Assembly (NCBI GenBank): GCA_017461365.1
Contig: JAFTYG010000047.1
Location: 1-64,000, forward strand
DNA length: 64,000 bases
Source of the DNA: Clostridia bacterium
Lineage (GTDB): Bacteria > Bacillota > Clostridia > Oscillospirales > CAG-272
Direction: 5' to 3'
Shown: piece by piece, positions 43,893 through 53,324 of the stretch
Layout of the letters: every line of letters begins with the position of its first letter
How positions within the stretch are numbered: the stretch's first letter is position 1
The notes under the pieces: generated by a model
Told to the model about the DNA's origin: nothing
Seen by the model: the letters and a program-made list of their open reading frames with translations, nothing else
Database searches by the model: none
Program-made: the position numbers and the translations under genes

Positions 43893-45389
43893 ATGAAAAA
43901 ATATGTTTTGGCGCTTGATGAGGGAACTACAAGCGCGAGGGCTATTCTGTTTGACAAAAGCTCGAAAATAATTTCTATGGCTCAGCATGAGATAAAGCAG
44001 ATCTATCCACGTCCCGCTTACGTTGAGCAGGATCCGATGGATATTTACGCAAATCAGTATGCGGCTCTTACCGAATGTATCGCAAAGAGCGGTATCTCTC
44101 CCGAGGAGATCGCCGCCGTCGGCATTACAAATCAGCGCGAGACGGTAATAGCTTGGGACAAGAATACAGGAAAGCCTATATGCAACGCGATAGTATGGCA
44201 ATGCAGACGCACCGCCGACATATGCGAGGAGCTTGCGCGGTCAGGTCACTCGGAATATATTTCGGAGACCACGGGGTTACGTCTTGATCCCTATTTCAGC
44301 GGAACGAAGATAAAATGGATACTTGACAATATCGAGGGGGCACGTCAGAAGGCGCAACGGGGCGAGCTTCTTGTCGGAACGGTCGACACGTGGATAGTCT
44401 GGAAGCTGACCGAGGGCAGAATATTTGTGACCGACAGAACGAACGCGTCGCGCACGATGCTCTGCAACATCAAAACGGGTGAGTGGGATGGACGGATGCT
44501 TGAAATACTCGATATTCCCCGCTCTGTGCTCCCCGAGATAAAGAGCAGCAGTGAGATCTACGGGTATTTTGAATGCATGGGTGCTTCGCTCCCTCTTTCG
44601 GGCATTGCGGGCGACCAGCAGGCGGCTCTCTTCGGGCAGTGCTGTTTTTGCGAGGGTGAAGCGAAAAACACCTACGGCACAGGCTGTTTTCTGCTGACGC
44701 ACACGGGAGAGCGCGCGGTAAAGAGCCAAAACGGGCTTCTTACCACCATTGTTGCAAACGGAAAGGACAGCCCTATCGAATACGCTCTTGAGGGGAGTGT
44801 TTTTGTGGGCGGCGCGGTCATAAAATGGCTCCGTGACGAGCTCAAGCTCATACACGAGGCAAAGGACAGCGAATATTTTGCCCGCAAGGTCGAGGACACG
44901 GGCGGTGTTTATCTTGTACCCGCCTTTTCGGGGCTTGGCGCGCCTTTCTGGGATATGCACGCGCGCGGAACTCTCGTGGGGCTTACGGCGGGCTCGGGCA
45001 AAAATCACATCATACGCGCGTCTCTTGAGTCGATAGCCTATCAGACCGAGGACGTGCTGTCTGCTATGAAAGCCGACATGGGAGCTGACGTTTCATGTCT
45101 GCGTGTGGACGGCGGAGCGTCAGCAAACGGTCTGCTTATGCAATTGCAGAGCGATCTGTCGGGGGTTGCCGTCAGCCGTTCGGCAAACACCGAGGCGACG
45201 GCGGCAGGCGCGGCGTATCTTGCGGGGCTTGCGGTCGGATTTTTTGAGAGCCGCGAGGAGCTTCGCCGTTTGCAGGGCGAGGGAGCCGTATTTTCTCCCT
45301 CAATAAGCGAGGACGAGCGTCTGAGAAAGCTTCGGGGCTGGCGCAGAGCCGTATCGGCTTGCCGCCGTTTTTCGGAAAGTGAGGAATAA
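43893..45389 (+). CDS. glpK: Glycerol kinase
   Basis: A 498-aa FGGY-family kinase that converts glycerol to glycerol-3-phosphate. N-terminal [27 protein letters not shown], the FGGY signature 1-like [13 protein letters not shown] and the C-terminal [19 protein letters not shown]. All usual nucleotide and glycerol contacts (R-E-T, D in IAGDQQAAL) are visible. The start at 43893 follows CGGAGG. The lipase-like gene follows after one base, giving a glycerolipid-use pair. No glpF or glpD is in the window. Confidence 0.96.
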   Translation: MKKYVLALDEGTTSARAILFDKSSKIISMAQHEIKQIYPRPAYVEQDPMDIYANQYAALTECIAKSGISPEEIAAVGITNQRETVIAWDKNTGKPICNAIVWQCRRTADICEELARSGHSEYISETTGLRLDPYFSGTKIKWILDNIEGARQKAQRGELLVGTVDTWIVWKLTEGRIFVTDRTNASRTMLCNIKTGEWDGRMLEILDIPRSVLPEIKSSSEIYGYFECMGASLPLSGIAGDQQAALFGQCCFCEGEAKNTYGTGCFLLTHTGERAVKSQNGLLTTIVANGKDSPIEYALEGSVFVGGAVIKWLRDELKLIHEAKDSEYFARKVEDTGGVYLVPAFSGLGAPFWDMHARGTLVGLTAGSGKNHIIRASLESIAYQTEDVLSAMKADMGADVSCLRVDGGASANGLLMQLQSDLSGVAVSRSANTEATAAGAAYLAGLAVGFFESREELRRLQGEGAVFSPSISEDERLRKLRGWRRAVSACRRFSESEE

Positions 45390-45390
45390 T

Positions 45391-46314
45391 ATGTCTTATT
45401 CAAAAAAGGAATTTTTTGCTCCGTCCTCCGACGGTATTCACACTTTGTCGGGCGTCGTTTATCTGCCCGAGGGAAAGCCTTGCGGTTATCTTCATGTAGT
45501 TCACGGAATGACCGAGCACATAGGCAGATACGACCGTTTTATGTCGGATATGGCAGAGGTCGGGTATATCTGCTTCGGCTTTGACAATCTCGGACACGGA
45601 AGGACGGCAAGGGATGACGGCGAGCTTGGCTTTATTGCGAAAAAGGGTGGCTCTGAGCTACTTGCGAGGGACGTTAAAATATTTTCGGATGCGGTAAGGA
45701 AGGAATACGGTGAGGAGATTCCCTATTTCCTTTTAGGGCACAGCATGGGCTCGTTTATCGTTCGCGCGGCGGCTAAAGAGGTACATCCCGACAAGCTTAT
45801 AGTTATGGGCACTGCGGGCAAAAATCCCGCCGCGGGCGCGGGGCTTATGCTTATCGCTCTTATCAAGCTGTTTTGCGGTGAGAGGCATTTTTCGCCGCTT
45901 ATCGACAAGATAGCGTTCGGCTCTTACAATGAACGCTTCGGCGGCGGCAGTGCGGACGATCCGAAGCCCTGGCTGACGAACGATGCGGAGGTACGGAAGA
46001 AATATTATGCGGATAAATTCTGTACCTTCAATTTCAGTGTCAGCGCGATGGGCGATCTTATAAGGCTCATCAAGGACGTGAACTGCAAGGCGTGGTACGA
46101 AAGCTTTCCAAAGGATGTGTCTCTGCTTCTTGTTTCGGGCTCGGACGATCCAGTGGGAGGCTACGGAAATGGGGTACGCGAGGTCTGCGAGGGGGTGAAG
46201 GACCACGGCGCGGACGCTTCATGTATTCTGTACGACGGTGCACGGCATGAGATACTTAACGATATTACTTATAATAAGGTCAAAGAGGATATTCTTAAAT
46301 TTTTACACGGATAA
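45391..46314 (+). CDS. Alpha/beta hydrolase, monoacylglycerol-lipase-like
   Basis: A 307-aa serine hydrolase. Oxyanion region VVHGMTEHIGRY, nucleophile elbow LLGHSMGS, acid in SGSDDPVGGYG and His in GARHEILND: the catalytic triad of the MGL/YtpA (lysophospholipase) branch. It would free glycerol from monoglycerides, feeding the adjacent glycerol kinase. GAGGA overlaps the glpK stop. Cytosolic, no signal peptide. Confidence 0.9.
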   Translation: MSYSKKEFFAPSSDGIHTLSGVVYLPEGKPCGYLHVVHGMTEHIGRYDRFMSDMAEVGYICFGFDNLGHGRTARDDGELGFIAKKGGSELLARDVKIFSDAVRKEYGEEIPYFLLGHSMGSFIVRAAAKEVHPDKLIVMGTAGKNPAAGAGLMLIALIKLFCGERHFSPLIDKIAFGSYNERFGGGSADDPKPWLTNDAEVRKKYYADKFCTFNFSVSAMGDLIRLIKDVNCKAWYESFPKDVSLLLVSGSDDPVGGYGNGVREVCEGVKDHGADASCILYDGARHEILNDITYNKVKEDILKFLHG

Positions 46315-46338
46315 ATTTCAGTTAAGAGAGTGACATCT

Positions 46339-47166
46339 ATGCAATTTTTCGGAAAAGTAATTGACATACTTAACTACAAGGCAGAAACACCGCAATTGTT
46401 CGGCTGGGTACACATTCTTTCATTTTGTCTTGCTATTGCGCTCGGAATTTTTCTCAGCGTAAAATTCAAGAGGAGCGGTCAATCTGCCACGCGCAGGATA
46501 CTTCTTGCGGCGTCGGTTATAACCATTGCGCTTGAGATATACAAGCAGTTTATTTTCAGCTTTTCCTTTGACGGTCAGACGGTATCGTTTGATTATCAGT
46601 GGTACGCTTTTCCATTTCAGTTCTGTTCGACGCCGATGTACGTACAACTGATAGCGGCGTTCGTCAAAAACAAGCTCTTACATAACGCGCTCTGCTCTTT
46701 TCTCTCGACCTATGGCATCTTTGGCGGACTTGTCGTGATGATCTATCCCGCCGACGTATTTATTGACGTCGTGGGAGTAAATATTCAGACTATGGTCTGC
46801 CACGGGCTCATGCTCTCCGTCGGCATCTATCTGCTCGCAGTCGGTCACGTAAAGTCCGAGCACAAAACGATGCTTGGAGCTATGAGTGTATTCGGCGTTA
46901 TCGTCGCTGTGGCTGTCATACTCAACGAGGCTCTTTACTACAGCGGTGTGCTCGGCGGAGAGACCTGTAATCTGCTGTACGTAAGCAGACATTTTGCTCC
47001 GTCGCTTCCCGTATATTCTCTTGTACAAGCGGTCGTTCCCTATCCCTTTTGTCTTTTCATCTACGTTGCGGGATTTTCGGCGGCGGCGTATCTCATACTG
47101 CTCTGCGCGATCGGCGTAAGAAAAATAGCAGACGCTGTAAGAGCCAAACGCGCGCTGACGGTATAA
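46339..47166 (+). CDS. YwaF/TIGR02206-like integral membrane protein
   Basis: A 275-aa protein with about seven helices. The YAFPFQFCSTPMYVQLIAAF segment and an aromatic/His-rich end helix match the YwaF (TP0381) family of unknown function. The start at 46339 is preferred to GTG 46330 because AAGAGAG lies at a proper distance. It follows the lipase gene by 24 bases and could belong to the same transcript. Confidence 0.75.
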   Translation: MQFFGKVIDILNYKAETPQLFGWVHILSFCLAIALGIFLSVKFKRSGQSATRRILLAASVITIALEIYKQFIFSFSFDGQTVSFDYQWYAFPFQFCSTPMYVQLIAAFVKNKLLHNALCSFLSTYGIFGGLVVMIYPADVFIDVVGVNIQTMVCHGLMLSVGIYLLAVGHVKSEHKTMLGAMSVFGVIVAVAVILNEALYYSGVLGGETCNLLYVSRHFAPSLPVYSLVQAVVPYPFCLFIYVAGFSAAAYLILLCAIGVRKIADAVRAKRALTV

Positions 47167-47255
47167 GGATCGGAATATTTTGGAAAAATCACCTTAAAAG
47201 CTCCGAATACAAAGGGATGCAACCGTCGGTTGACAAATTGCAAGGCGTGGGTTTA

Positions 47256-47284
47256 TTGCAAAAAAGTCAAAAAAATGCTATAAT
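47256..47284 (+). promoter_or_regulatory. Promoter of the HTH-membrane regulator
   Basis: TTGCAA (47256-47261), spacer 17, TATAAT (47279-47284). Confidence 0.65.
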
Positions 47285-47313
47285 CATAACGCAACAAACA
47301 AGGAGGGCACAAA

Positions 47314-48330
47314 ATGATTTTAGCTGACAAAATAATCAAGCACAGAAAGCAAAAGGGTTGGTCGCAGGAGGAGCTTGCCGAGAAGATGGGTGTCTCGCGT
47401 CAGGCGGTATCCAAGTGGGAAAGCGCTCAGGCGATACCCGACATTGAAAAGATACTTGCGCTCGGCGAGCTGTTCGGAGTCAGTACGGATTATCTCTTAA
47501 AGGACAGCTTTGGTGACGGAGAGGATTTTGAGTTCTCCTCCGCCGCTACTGTCTCCTCCGCCGAGGATGAGGCAGATACGCTAAGATACGTATCAAAGGA
47601 AGAGGCATCAAAATATATTGAAGAGCGGAAAAGGGCTTCATGGCAGATAGCTCTCGCTACGTTTTTATGCGTACTCTCGCCCATACCCCTGATAATTCTC
47701 GGCGGAATTGCGGATACGAACCTTATTTGGTTTACGGGCATGGACGTAGTGATCGGAGTTCTCGAGCTTGGGGCGCTCTTCGCGTTCGTTATTGCATCAC
47801 TTCCCTTTTTCATAAGCTGCGGTATCAGGCACGAGTCGTACAAGTTTTTAGAGGACAGCGCGTCGTTCGTTCTCGACACTGCGGCGAAGGAAATGACGAA
47901 AAAGCTCCTTGAGCAATTCAACACCACCTACATAACCTGCAACGTTATCGCGACCTGCCTATGTGTAGCCGCTCCCGTTCCGGTGATGCTCGGCGCTTTT
48001 TCGAAAAGCGGATTTCTTGTTACTCTTTTACTCGGCGCTACTATAGCCATGGCGGCGGTGGGCGTATTTCTCTTCGTTTTCGTCGGGGTGCGTCGGGCAA
48101 GTATGCAGAGGCTTCTTTCGGAGGGTGAATTTGCTCCGAAGGAGAAGAAAAAGGCGGGAATTCTTGAAACCGCGGGGCTTGTTTACTGGCTCATACTTAC
48201 GGCTTTTTATCTTGCGTGGGGATTTCTTGAAAACGCGTGGCACATCAACTGGGTAATTTTCGCGGTCGGCGGCGTACTATTTGCGGCGTTTATGGCAGTG
48301 ATGAGACTTATTGTTGAGAAAAAGAAATAA
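47314..48330 (+). CDS. XRE-type HTH protein with membrane domain
   Basis: A 338-aa protein. Residues 1-62 are a Cro/C1-type helix-turn-helix (KGWSQEELAEKMGVSRQAVSKWESAQAIPDIEKI). An acidic linker follows, then six or so hydrophobic helices in pairs (residues ~110-335). Membrane-anchored one-component regulators of this form are common in Clostridia and may sense envelope stress or antimicrobials. GGAGGGC before the ATG. No obvious target operon adjacent. Confidence 0.88.
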   Translation: MILADKIIKHRKQKGWSQEELAEKMGVSRQAVSKWESAQAIPDIEKILALGELFGVSTDYLLKDSFGDGEDFEFSSAATVSSAEDEADTLRYVSKEEASKYIEERKRASWQIALATFLCVLSPIPLIILGGIADTNLIWFTGMDVVIGVLELGALFAFVIASLPFFISCGIRHESYKFLEDSASFVLDTAAKEMTKKLLEQFNTTYITCNVIATCLCVAAPVPVMLGAFSKSGFLVTLLLGATIAMAAVGVFLFVFVGVRRASMQRLLSEGEFAPKEKKKAGILETAGLVYWLILTAFYLAWGFLENAWHINWVIFAVGGVLFAAFMAVMRLIVEKKK

Positions 48331-48337
48331 AAATGAC

Positions 48338-48380
48338 AAACGGCTTTTCCGTCTTACTTTGGCGGAAAAGCCGTTTTTTT
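48338..48380. terminator. Bidirectional terminator
   Basis: AAACGGCTTTTCCG (48338-48351) pairs with CGGAAAAGCCGTTT (from 48363) and is followed by T-run. Confidence 0.88.
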
Positions 48381-48403
48381 GATTTGATCTATGCCGTCGG
48401 ATA

Positions 48404-50248
48404 TTATTTTTCCTTTATTTTCGGCATTTCGGTAATACGCAGAGTGGTGCATCCGTACGGGATGAGTGTCATCTCTCTTGCCTCTCCCGTGGGATTTTTG
48501 CTTCTCGGAGCGCTTCTTGCTACCGTGGTATATCCCTCCTCATAGCCCCAATCTATCGGGCAGAGGCATGCGGTGAGCTTTACGGGAGGATATTTCTCCG
48601 AAAAGGGTACGTCCCCGACCTCGCTCTCGCTAAGGCAAAGGGCTGTATCCGCAAGGGCGTACTGCCATTCGCTCTTCCCCGTTATACTGTAATCGCAGTA
48701 GGGGAATTTTCTCTCCACTCCGTTTGAGGTATATTCCTTTTGCGTCCATTCGCTCTCGATAGGAAGCGCGAAAACGAGCGAGCCGCACTCGACGGCGCTC
48801 ATGCCGCCAGGTCTTTTTACCACTCCCGCAGTTGCGTTATAGGTTATCCTTATCTCGGTCGTACCCGCCTCGAAATCCGAAAAACGCAGCATTCCCTTTT
48901 TGGCGACAGGTCTGCCGTTTACCGAAAGATCCTCGGCAAAGAACGGGATGCGCACGCGGAGAGTCATATTTGTCTTTTTCTCTGCCTCAATGTGATAGAT
49001 AAAGCTGTTTTTAAAGGGATAATCGGTATGGAGCGTGACCTTGACGTTCACGCCGTCAAAGCAGTCACGCACCTCGGAGGGTATTGGAACTGCGCTGACT
49101 ATTCCGTCCTCGGCTCTCATAAATGCCGAAAGCGCGAGCTTGGGCCAGCCCTGACCGAAGTTTGCGGTACAGCATCCGAAGTGAGGCTCAAGTCCGAACA
49201 TATGCGCCTGTCCGCCGTTGGTACGGAAGGGCGGATGTCCCGTCAGCCTTGTACAGTCTATCTGATTGACCATCTGCACGTACTGATGCGTCCACATATC
49301 CTCGCTGACCGTTGCGGGGAGGGCGTTGAACGCGACCTTTTCAAGACGCTCCGCCCACTTTTTATCACCCGTGTAGGCGTAAAGAAGCTCATATGAGTAC
49401 ATCTGCTCGACCACGGAGCAGAGCTCTGTTCCCTGTATTGGGCTTCTGCCCGAGAGACATTCGTCGCCCGTAAAGGTGCCGACGGCGGTGCCATTATATT
49501 TATCAAGCACACGGTAAAGACGTTCGGCAAGGTCGGTATATTTCTCACCGAGCAGGTCGCATGAGACCGCCTCGGATTTGAGCATCATCACAAGGTTTAC
49601 GATATGTGTTTCAAGCTCCCACGCATACATGGGCTTTTTCCACATATCGGTAAATTTTCCGTAATCCGCGCCCTGCTCTTTAAGGAGCTTTGCCAGCTCC
49701 TCTATCCACGCATCGTCGGGATAGAGCTTTTTGAGCGTATTCAGCGCTATAAACGCCTCGAACCAACGGAACTGTCCCCATCTGAAAAGAGTTATGCGTC
49801 CCGTGGAGAGAAGCTCATAGTAGTTCTTCATCAGTCTGTAAAGGACGTCGGGTATTCTTTCGTCGCCCGAGCACTCATAATAGACGGTGAGCACCTTGGA
49901 TATGAGCTGTACTGCCCAGTTATCATATTTTTCGATGGGTGTGTCGCCGTTGGGGCATATCCATCCGTCGGAACGCTGAAATTCGAGGATCTTATCTATA
50001 TAGCGCTTTGCTCTCGCCTTCATATCCTCATCGTCAAGAAGATAGGCAAGAGGGATGAAGCCGTCGAGCCAATAGGGTACTCTCTCCCAGCCCTCTCTGT
50101 CTCCGCCTATCCACATACTGTCGCGGACGTCAGGCCAGACGCGGTCGAGATTTCCCGCGAGTCCGTCGGCTTCAATTCTGAGCTGTCGGCGCATCCATCC
50201 GCGGGGCTTTATTTCTTTTGATGTATAAAGTGAAAATGTATTCTGCAT
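48404..50248 (-). CDS. GH127-type glycoside hydrolase, beta-L-arabinofuranosidase-like (operon B)
   Basis: A 614-aa (alpha/alpha)6-barrel enzyme of the DUF1680/GH127 family. Diagnostic segments: MRRQLRIEADGLAGNLDR at the N-terminus, GTELCSVVEQMYSYELLYAYTG, and the zinc-Cys region HFGCCTANFGQGWPKL with the paired Cys used for catalysis in GH127. No signal peptide, so it acts in the cytosol on imported arabino-oligosaccharides or related sugars. AGAGGAT before the start. It is the last gene of operon B and the best clue that the operon's substrate is a plant or glycoprotein glycan. Confidence 0.88.
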   Translation of the reverse strand: MQNTFSLYTSKEIKPRGWMRRQLRIEADGLAGNLDRVWPDVRDSMWIGGDREGWERVPYWLDGFIPLAYLLDDEDMKARAKRYIDKILEFQRSDGWICPNGDTPIEKYDNWAVQLISKVLTVYYECSGDERIPDVLYRLMKNYYELLSTGRITLFRWGQFRWFEAFIALNTLKKLYPDDAWIEELAKLLKEQGADYGKFTDMWKKPMYAWELETHIVNLVMMLKSEAVSCDLLGEKYTDLAERLYRVLDKYNGTAVGTFTGDECLSGRSPIQGTELCSVVEQMYSYELLYAYTGDKKWAERLEKVAFNALPATVSEDMWTHQYVQMVNQIDCTRLTGHPPFRTNGGQAHMFGLEPHFGCCTANFGQGWPKLALSAFMRAEDGIVSAVPIPSEVRDCFDGVNVKVTLHTDYPFKNSFIYHIEAEKKTNMTLRVRIPFFAEDLSVNGRPVAKKGMLRFSDFEAGTTEIRITYNATAGVVKRPGGMSAVECGSLVFALPIESEWTQKEYTSNGVERKFPYCDYSITGKSEWQYALADTALCLSESEVGDVPFSEKYPPVKLTACLCPIDWGYEEGYTTVARSAPRSKNPTGEAREMTLIPYGCTTLRITEMPKIKEK

Positions 50249-50272
50249 TTTATCCTCTCTGCTGTGTAAGAG

Positions 50273-50294
50273 GGCTGAGTCGTACGACTCAGCC
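50273..50294 (-). terminator. Perfect 22-base palindrome between lipoprotein and GH127 genes
   Basis: GGCTGAGTCGTACGACTCAGCC forms a stem without a T-run. It could attenuate readthrough into the GH127 gene, stabilise mRNA, or be an operator. Confidence 0.45.
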
Positions 50295-50306
50295 CCTTGA
50301 TAGCTT

Positions 50307-50621
50307 TTAAATATCTACCCAAGGAAGATCGACGTCGCCCTCATAGGGGTAGTTAGTCTCCTTTTCGTCCTCATCGGTACTATCTCCGCCCGAGGGGGTA
50401 TTGTCGCCGCCTGAGGGGGTGTTATCACCGCCCGAGGGGGTGTTATCTCCACCTGAGGGAGTATCTCCGTCGTCATCCTCATCTTCGTTTGGCTCGGTCT
50501 CGGTCACGCTCACAGACTCGGTCTGTGACTCACTGCCGCCCTCATTGTCATCCGTGCAGGCGGCAAAGAGTGTGAGGAGCAAAAGGAGCGAGAGAGACAG
50601 CGCAAGAAGTTTTCTGATCAT
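50307..50621 (-). CDS. Repeat lipoprotein with GGDNTPS units (operon B)
   Basis: A 104-aa lipoprotein. The lipobox LFAAC is followed by an acidic Ser/Glu/Thr linker, then about four GGDNTPS heptapeptides (21-bp DNA unit), an acidic stretch and the tail PYEGDVDLPWVDI. Same design as the GGNTD lipoprotein at 1709-2107, with a different repeat unit and tail. Its ATG is 2 bases after the stop of the small peptide gene and its ribosome site lies inside the peptide's Gly-Gly-Gly codons, so the two are translationally coupled. Function unknown; likely a surface spacer or display protein. Confidence 0.85.
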   Translation of the reverse strand: MIRKLLALSLSLLLLLTLFAACTDDNEGGSESQTESVSVTETEPNEDEDDDGDTPSGGDNTPSGGDNTPSGGDNTPSGGDSTDEDEKETNYPYEGDVDLPWVDI

Positions 50622-50623
50622 TT

Positions 50624-50776
50624 TCAGAAGCCTCCGCCAATATCGCCGCCATCAAAGCCATAGGACGAAAGCTCTATGACTCCGTCGGCTCCGAGGAATG
50701 CCGCGCTTGCCGTAATAACGTCAGCCGCAGATACCGAAGCTATAGAAATTTCGGGTGTCGTATAGTTCTTTTTCAT
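50624..50776 (-). CDS. Small peptide B of the MKxxYxTPE...DVITxSA type (operon B)
   Basis: A 50-aa ORF: MKKNYTTPEI at the start, SAADVITASAAFLGADG in the middle, and a Gly/Asp-rich tail ending GGDIGGGF. GGAGGT lies a few bases before the ATG and within the 19-base gap after the large secreted protein. No signal peptide, no Cys. It matches the 51-aa peptide at 3092-3247 at M1, K2, Y5, T7, P8, E9 and the DVIT-x-SA block. The conserved N-terminus and variable tail is the layout of a leader/core precursor, but no modifying enzyme is adjacent. Confidence 0.82.
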   Translation of the reverse strand: MKKNYTTPEISIASVSAADVITASAAFLGADGVIELSSYGFDGGDIGGGF

Positions 50777-50795
50777 AATCGTTACCTCCGTATGA

Positions 50796-53252
50796 TCACG
50801 ATGCGAGGCTGTCCGCATATGCGGATGCCGATACACCGTAGTCGTAGAGAGCCTTTACAAGATCGACCTCGAGAGCGGTCAGCTCGCTGTCTGCGAGAGC
50901 CATTGCGAAATAGTCTGTAAGAACTGTGTAGGTGAGAGTCTGAACGTCTGTACCGTCAACGCTGAGAGTAACGGTAAGAGGAGTATCGAGGTCACACGCG
51001 CCGATACCGCCGAATACGGCAATTCCGTCCTTAACGTCAACTGCTACCGCCTCGTCATCCCCGAGCTCGAAGCTTGCCTTTACTGCCGCGGTGCTATCTG
51101 CGGGAGTAGTGACGAAGAGCTTGAGCGCGAGAGCGTTTTCAAGTCGGAGAGCCGCGCCTGCCATATCGTAGCCTGCGGAGGTCGTTTCGGACTTATTTGC
51201 AGTGCTTGTAAGATTAAGAGCTGCAAAATCTGTCTTTTGTCCGAGAGCCGCTACCGCTGTGGACGCGGCAGTGTCAAGGATGGGAGAGGTGACGTTTGCC
51301 ACACCGCCTGCGACGAAGGTCTGCGCCGCGCCTGCGTATCTGAGAAGATCAGCCGCCGCGTTCTTAGCCGCGTCCGATACACCCTTGGTTGCGATAAGCT
51401 TGAGGCAATAATCCTTTACGCTTGTCTCGACCGTATTGGAGACTGCGACGTCTCCTACCTTACCGTTTACGGTAATCTTTACCGTCTTGCCTGCATCCTG
51501 AGGAAGTATGCCGTCGCAGATCACCGTTGCAGTGCCGTCGGCTGTGCTTACCTTTGCTGTGTAGGTATTGCCGTCTATTGTGTAGGCAGCGCTCTCGACA
51601 GTTGCGCCGTTATTGGTCACTGCCTTTACCTTGAGAGCAAGGTCGTTGCCGAGAGAAACGGCGGTCTGTGTTACCTCTATATCCTCATAAACTATCTCGA
51701 AATCGGAATAGCTTACCGAGTAGTTAGCGGCGTTTGTGCTGTCGCTGTAGGTCTGGATGATAGCTATCTGGTCGATAGTCTTTGCAAGACCAAGCTCAAC
51801 TGCTTTGTCAAAGCCTACAAGTATTTTACTGTGCCAAGAGCCACCAATGCTTGCAAAGAAGCTGTCCATAGGAATATATACATATCCCTTATATCCCGCA
51901 GGAAGAGCTATTGAATCTGCATGTGTATTTATTGCCGTAAGATTTGTTGCGTCACCGTAGCAAGGAACGACGTTACCGTCAGCATCGTAAACGTACGCTG
52001 TGCTTCCAGCAGTTCTTGTAACGTACTGAATGGCGGTGTAATTATTTTGGGATGCATTTGCCGCCTCAAGAGTTACGAAATCGGTAGTACCGTTTTTGGT
52101 ATTCGTGAGAAGCGTATATCCACCGCTGATCTGGTCGGGCTCTACGGTATCCTTCAAGCGGATACGGAGAAGAAGCTGTTCGGTTCCGAGTGAGCTTGAG
52201 TCAACGTAGAAGCGAATGCCGCTTGCCGTACTGAGGTCACGCGTTTTTATAGTGCTTGATCCGAGCCATACTCTCTTATCGGAAACACTTGTCGAGTTGT
52301 TACCCGTATTGCCCGCTATAGTGAGGACGCCGTCGGAAACGACAGCGGACCAGTTGTCATTCTTGTTTTCCTGATTGGTTATCTTGATATTGGGAAGAAG
52401 CTCTGCAGAGGAAGCGTTTTCGGAAACAAATCCGTACTCGGGATATATTGTATATATATCGCTGAATGTAAGAGTCATTGCCGTACCGTCGGTATTTTTT
52501 AAGTTCTTATCCTGTCTTATTCTCATATTCCAGATAAGACCTGTTCCGTCGGAATACTTTTCCATAAACTCAACAAAGTTCATTCCCCAAGCGGAGTCCT
52601 CTTTATTTACGCATCCTGCGTCATCGTAGATGTAGTAGAACGAGGTAAAGGGGATATAATACCATGCGTCGCCAAACGTGCCGATAAAGTAGTTACCGCC
52701 CTCTTTCTGCTCGTGCTTTGACCATCCGTTTTCACCGTAGGTATAGTATGTACATACGCCTCCGGGAACAGAGACCTTACCGCCGTTGTAGTCAACGACG
52801 CTCGTTGTAAAGCGCACGTCTCCGTTGCTTGTGGTTCCCGCGTCGTATCTTTTATGCGTTCCATTAAAGCTTATGTTGAATTCGGAACATTTTGTATCGT
52901 CAGATGACTCAAGATAGAACATAATGCCTGCCGCACCATAAGCGAGTCTTGTGGTAAGAGCCGCATCGGGACTTGCCCATATAAATGCATCATTCGTTCC
53001 GCTGGTAGACACCCATTTTCCGTTCTCTATTTTTGCCATAGAGGTGTTTTTGGTGGTGGTTATCTTCTCGTTAAAGTCTGCAAACAGGGGCATATAGCCT
53101 ATGTTATTTACCGTATTTCCGTTGGGATAGGTCGTGGGCATTGCGGGAGTCGCCGTTGCTTCGGTGGCCGATGCCGAGAATATACCCATAGGTATGATAC
53201 TGACGATCATCAGAGCCGCCAAAGCCAATGAGATAAGCTTTGTCTTTTTCAT
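50796..53252 (-). CDS. Large Sec-secreted surface protein with two beta-sandwich domains (operon B)
   Basis: An 818-aa exported protein. Signal peptide MKKTKLISLALAALMIVSII...SATEA. Residues ~50-270 and ~290-530 are two similar jelly-roll-like domains (FYLESSDDTKCSEFNISFNG; FYVDSSSLGTEQLLLRIRLKD), as in carbohydrate-binding modules. The C-terminal ~260 residues are a module seen on clostridial secreted proteins: YCLKLIATKGVSDAAKNAAADLLRYAGAAQTF ... ALRLENALALKLFV ... LVKALYDYGVSASAYA. No LPXTG, SLH or dockerin. AAGGAG before the start. Counterpart by position of the beta-helix protein at 3260-5317, though the middle domains differ. Confidence 0.85.
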   Translation of the reverse strand: MKKTKLISLALAALMIVSIIPMGIFSASATEATATPAMPTTYPNGNTVNNIGYMPLFADFNEKITTTKNTSMAKIENGKWVSTSGTNDAFIWASPDAALTTRLAYGAAGIMFYLESSDDTKCSEFNISFNGTHKRYDAGTTSNGDVRFTTSVVDYNGGKVSVPGGVCTYYTYGENGWSKHEQKEGGNYFIGTFGDAWYYIPFTSFYYIYDDAGCVNKEDSAWGMNFVEFMEKYSDGTGLIWNMRIRQDKNLKNTDGTAMTLTFSDIYTIYPEYGFVSENASSAELLPNIKITNQENKNDNWSAVVSDGVLTIAGNTGNNSTSVSDKRVWLGSSTIKTRDLSTASGIRFYVDSSSLGTEQLLLRIRLKDTVEPDQISGGYTLLTNTKNGTTDFVTLEAANASQNNYTAIQYVTRTAGSTAYVYDADGNVVPCYGDATNLTAINTHADSIALPAGYKGYVYIPMDSFFASIGGSWHSKILVGFDKAVELGLAKTIDQIAIIQTYSDSTNAANYSVSYSDFEIVYEDIEVTQTAVSLGNDLALKVKAVTNNGATVESAAYTIDGNTYTAKVSTADGTATVICDGILPQDAGKTVKITVNGKVGDVAVSNTVETSVKDYCLKLIATKGVSDAAKNAAADLLRYAGAAQTFVAGGVANVTSPILDTAASTAVAALGQKTDFAALNLTSTANKSETTSAGYDMAGAALRLENALALKLFVTTPADSTAAVKASFELGDDEAVAVDVKDGIAVFGGIGACDLDTPLTVTLSVDGTDVQTLTYTVLTDYFAMALADSELTALEVDLVKALYDYGVSASAYADSLAS

Positions 53253-53324
53253 AAGTTTCTCCTTTCACTTTCGTGTAATTTATTTTTTCACCCTCTCGGA
53301 GTGACAGAGCCCAACTTAAGTTTT

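Noticed and set aside
50384-50465. Tandem repeat as a regulatory array
   Set aside because: It is the in-frame GGDNTPS coding repeat of the lipoprotein.
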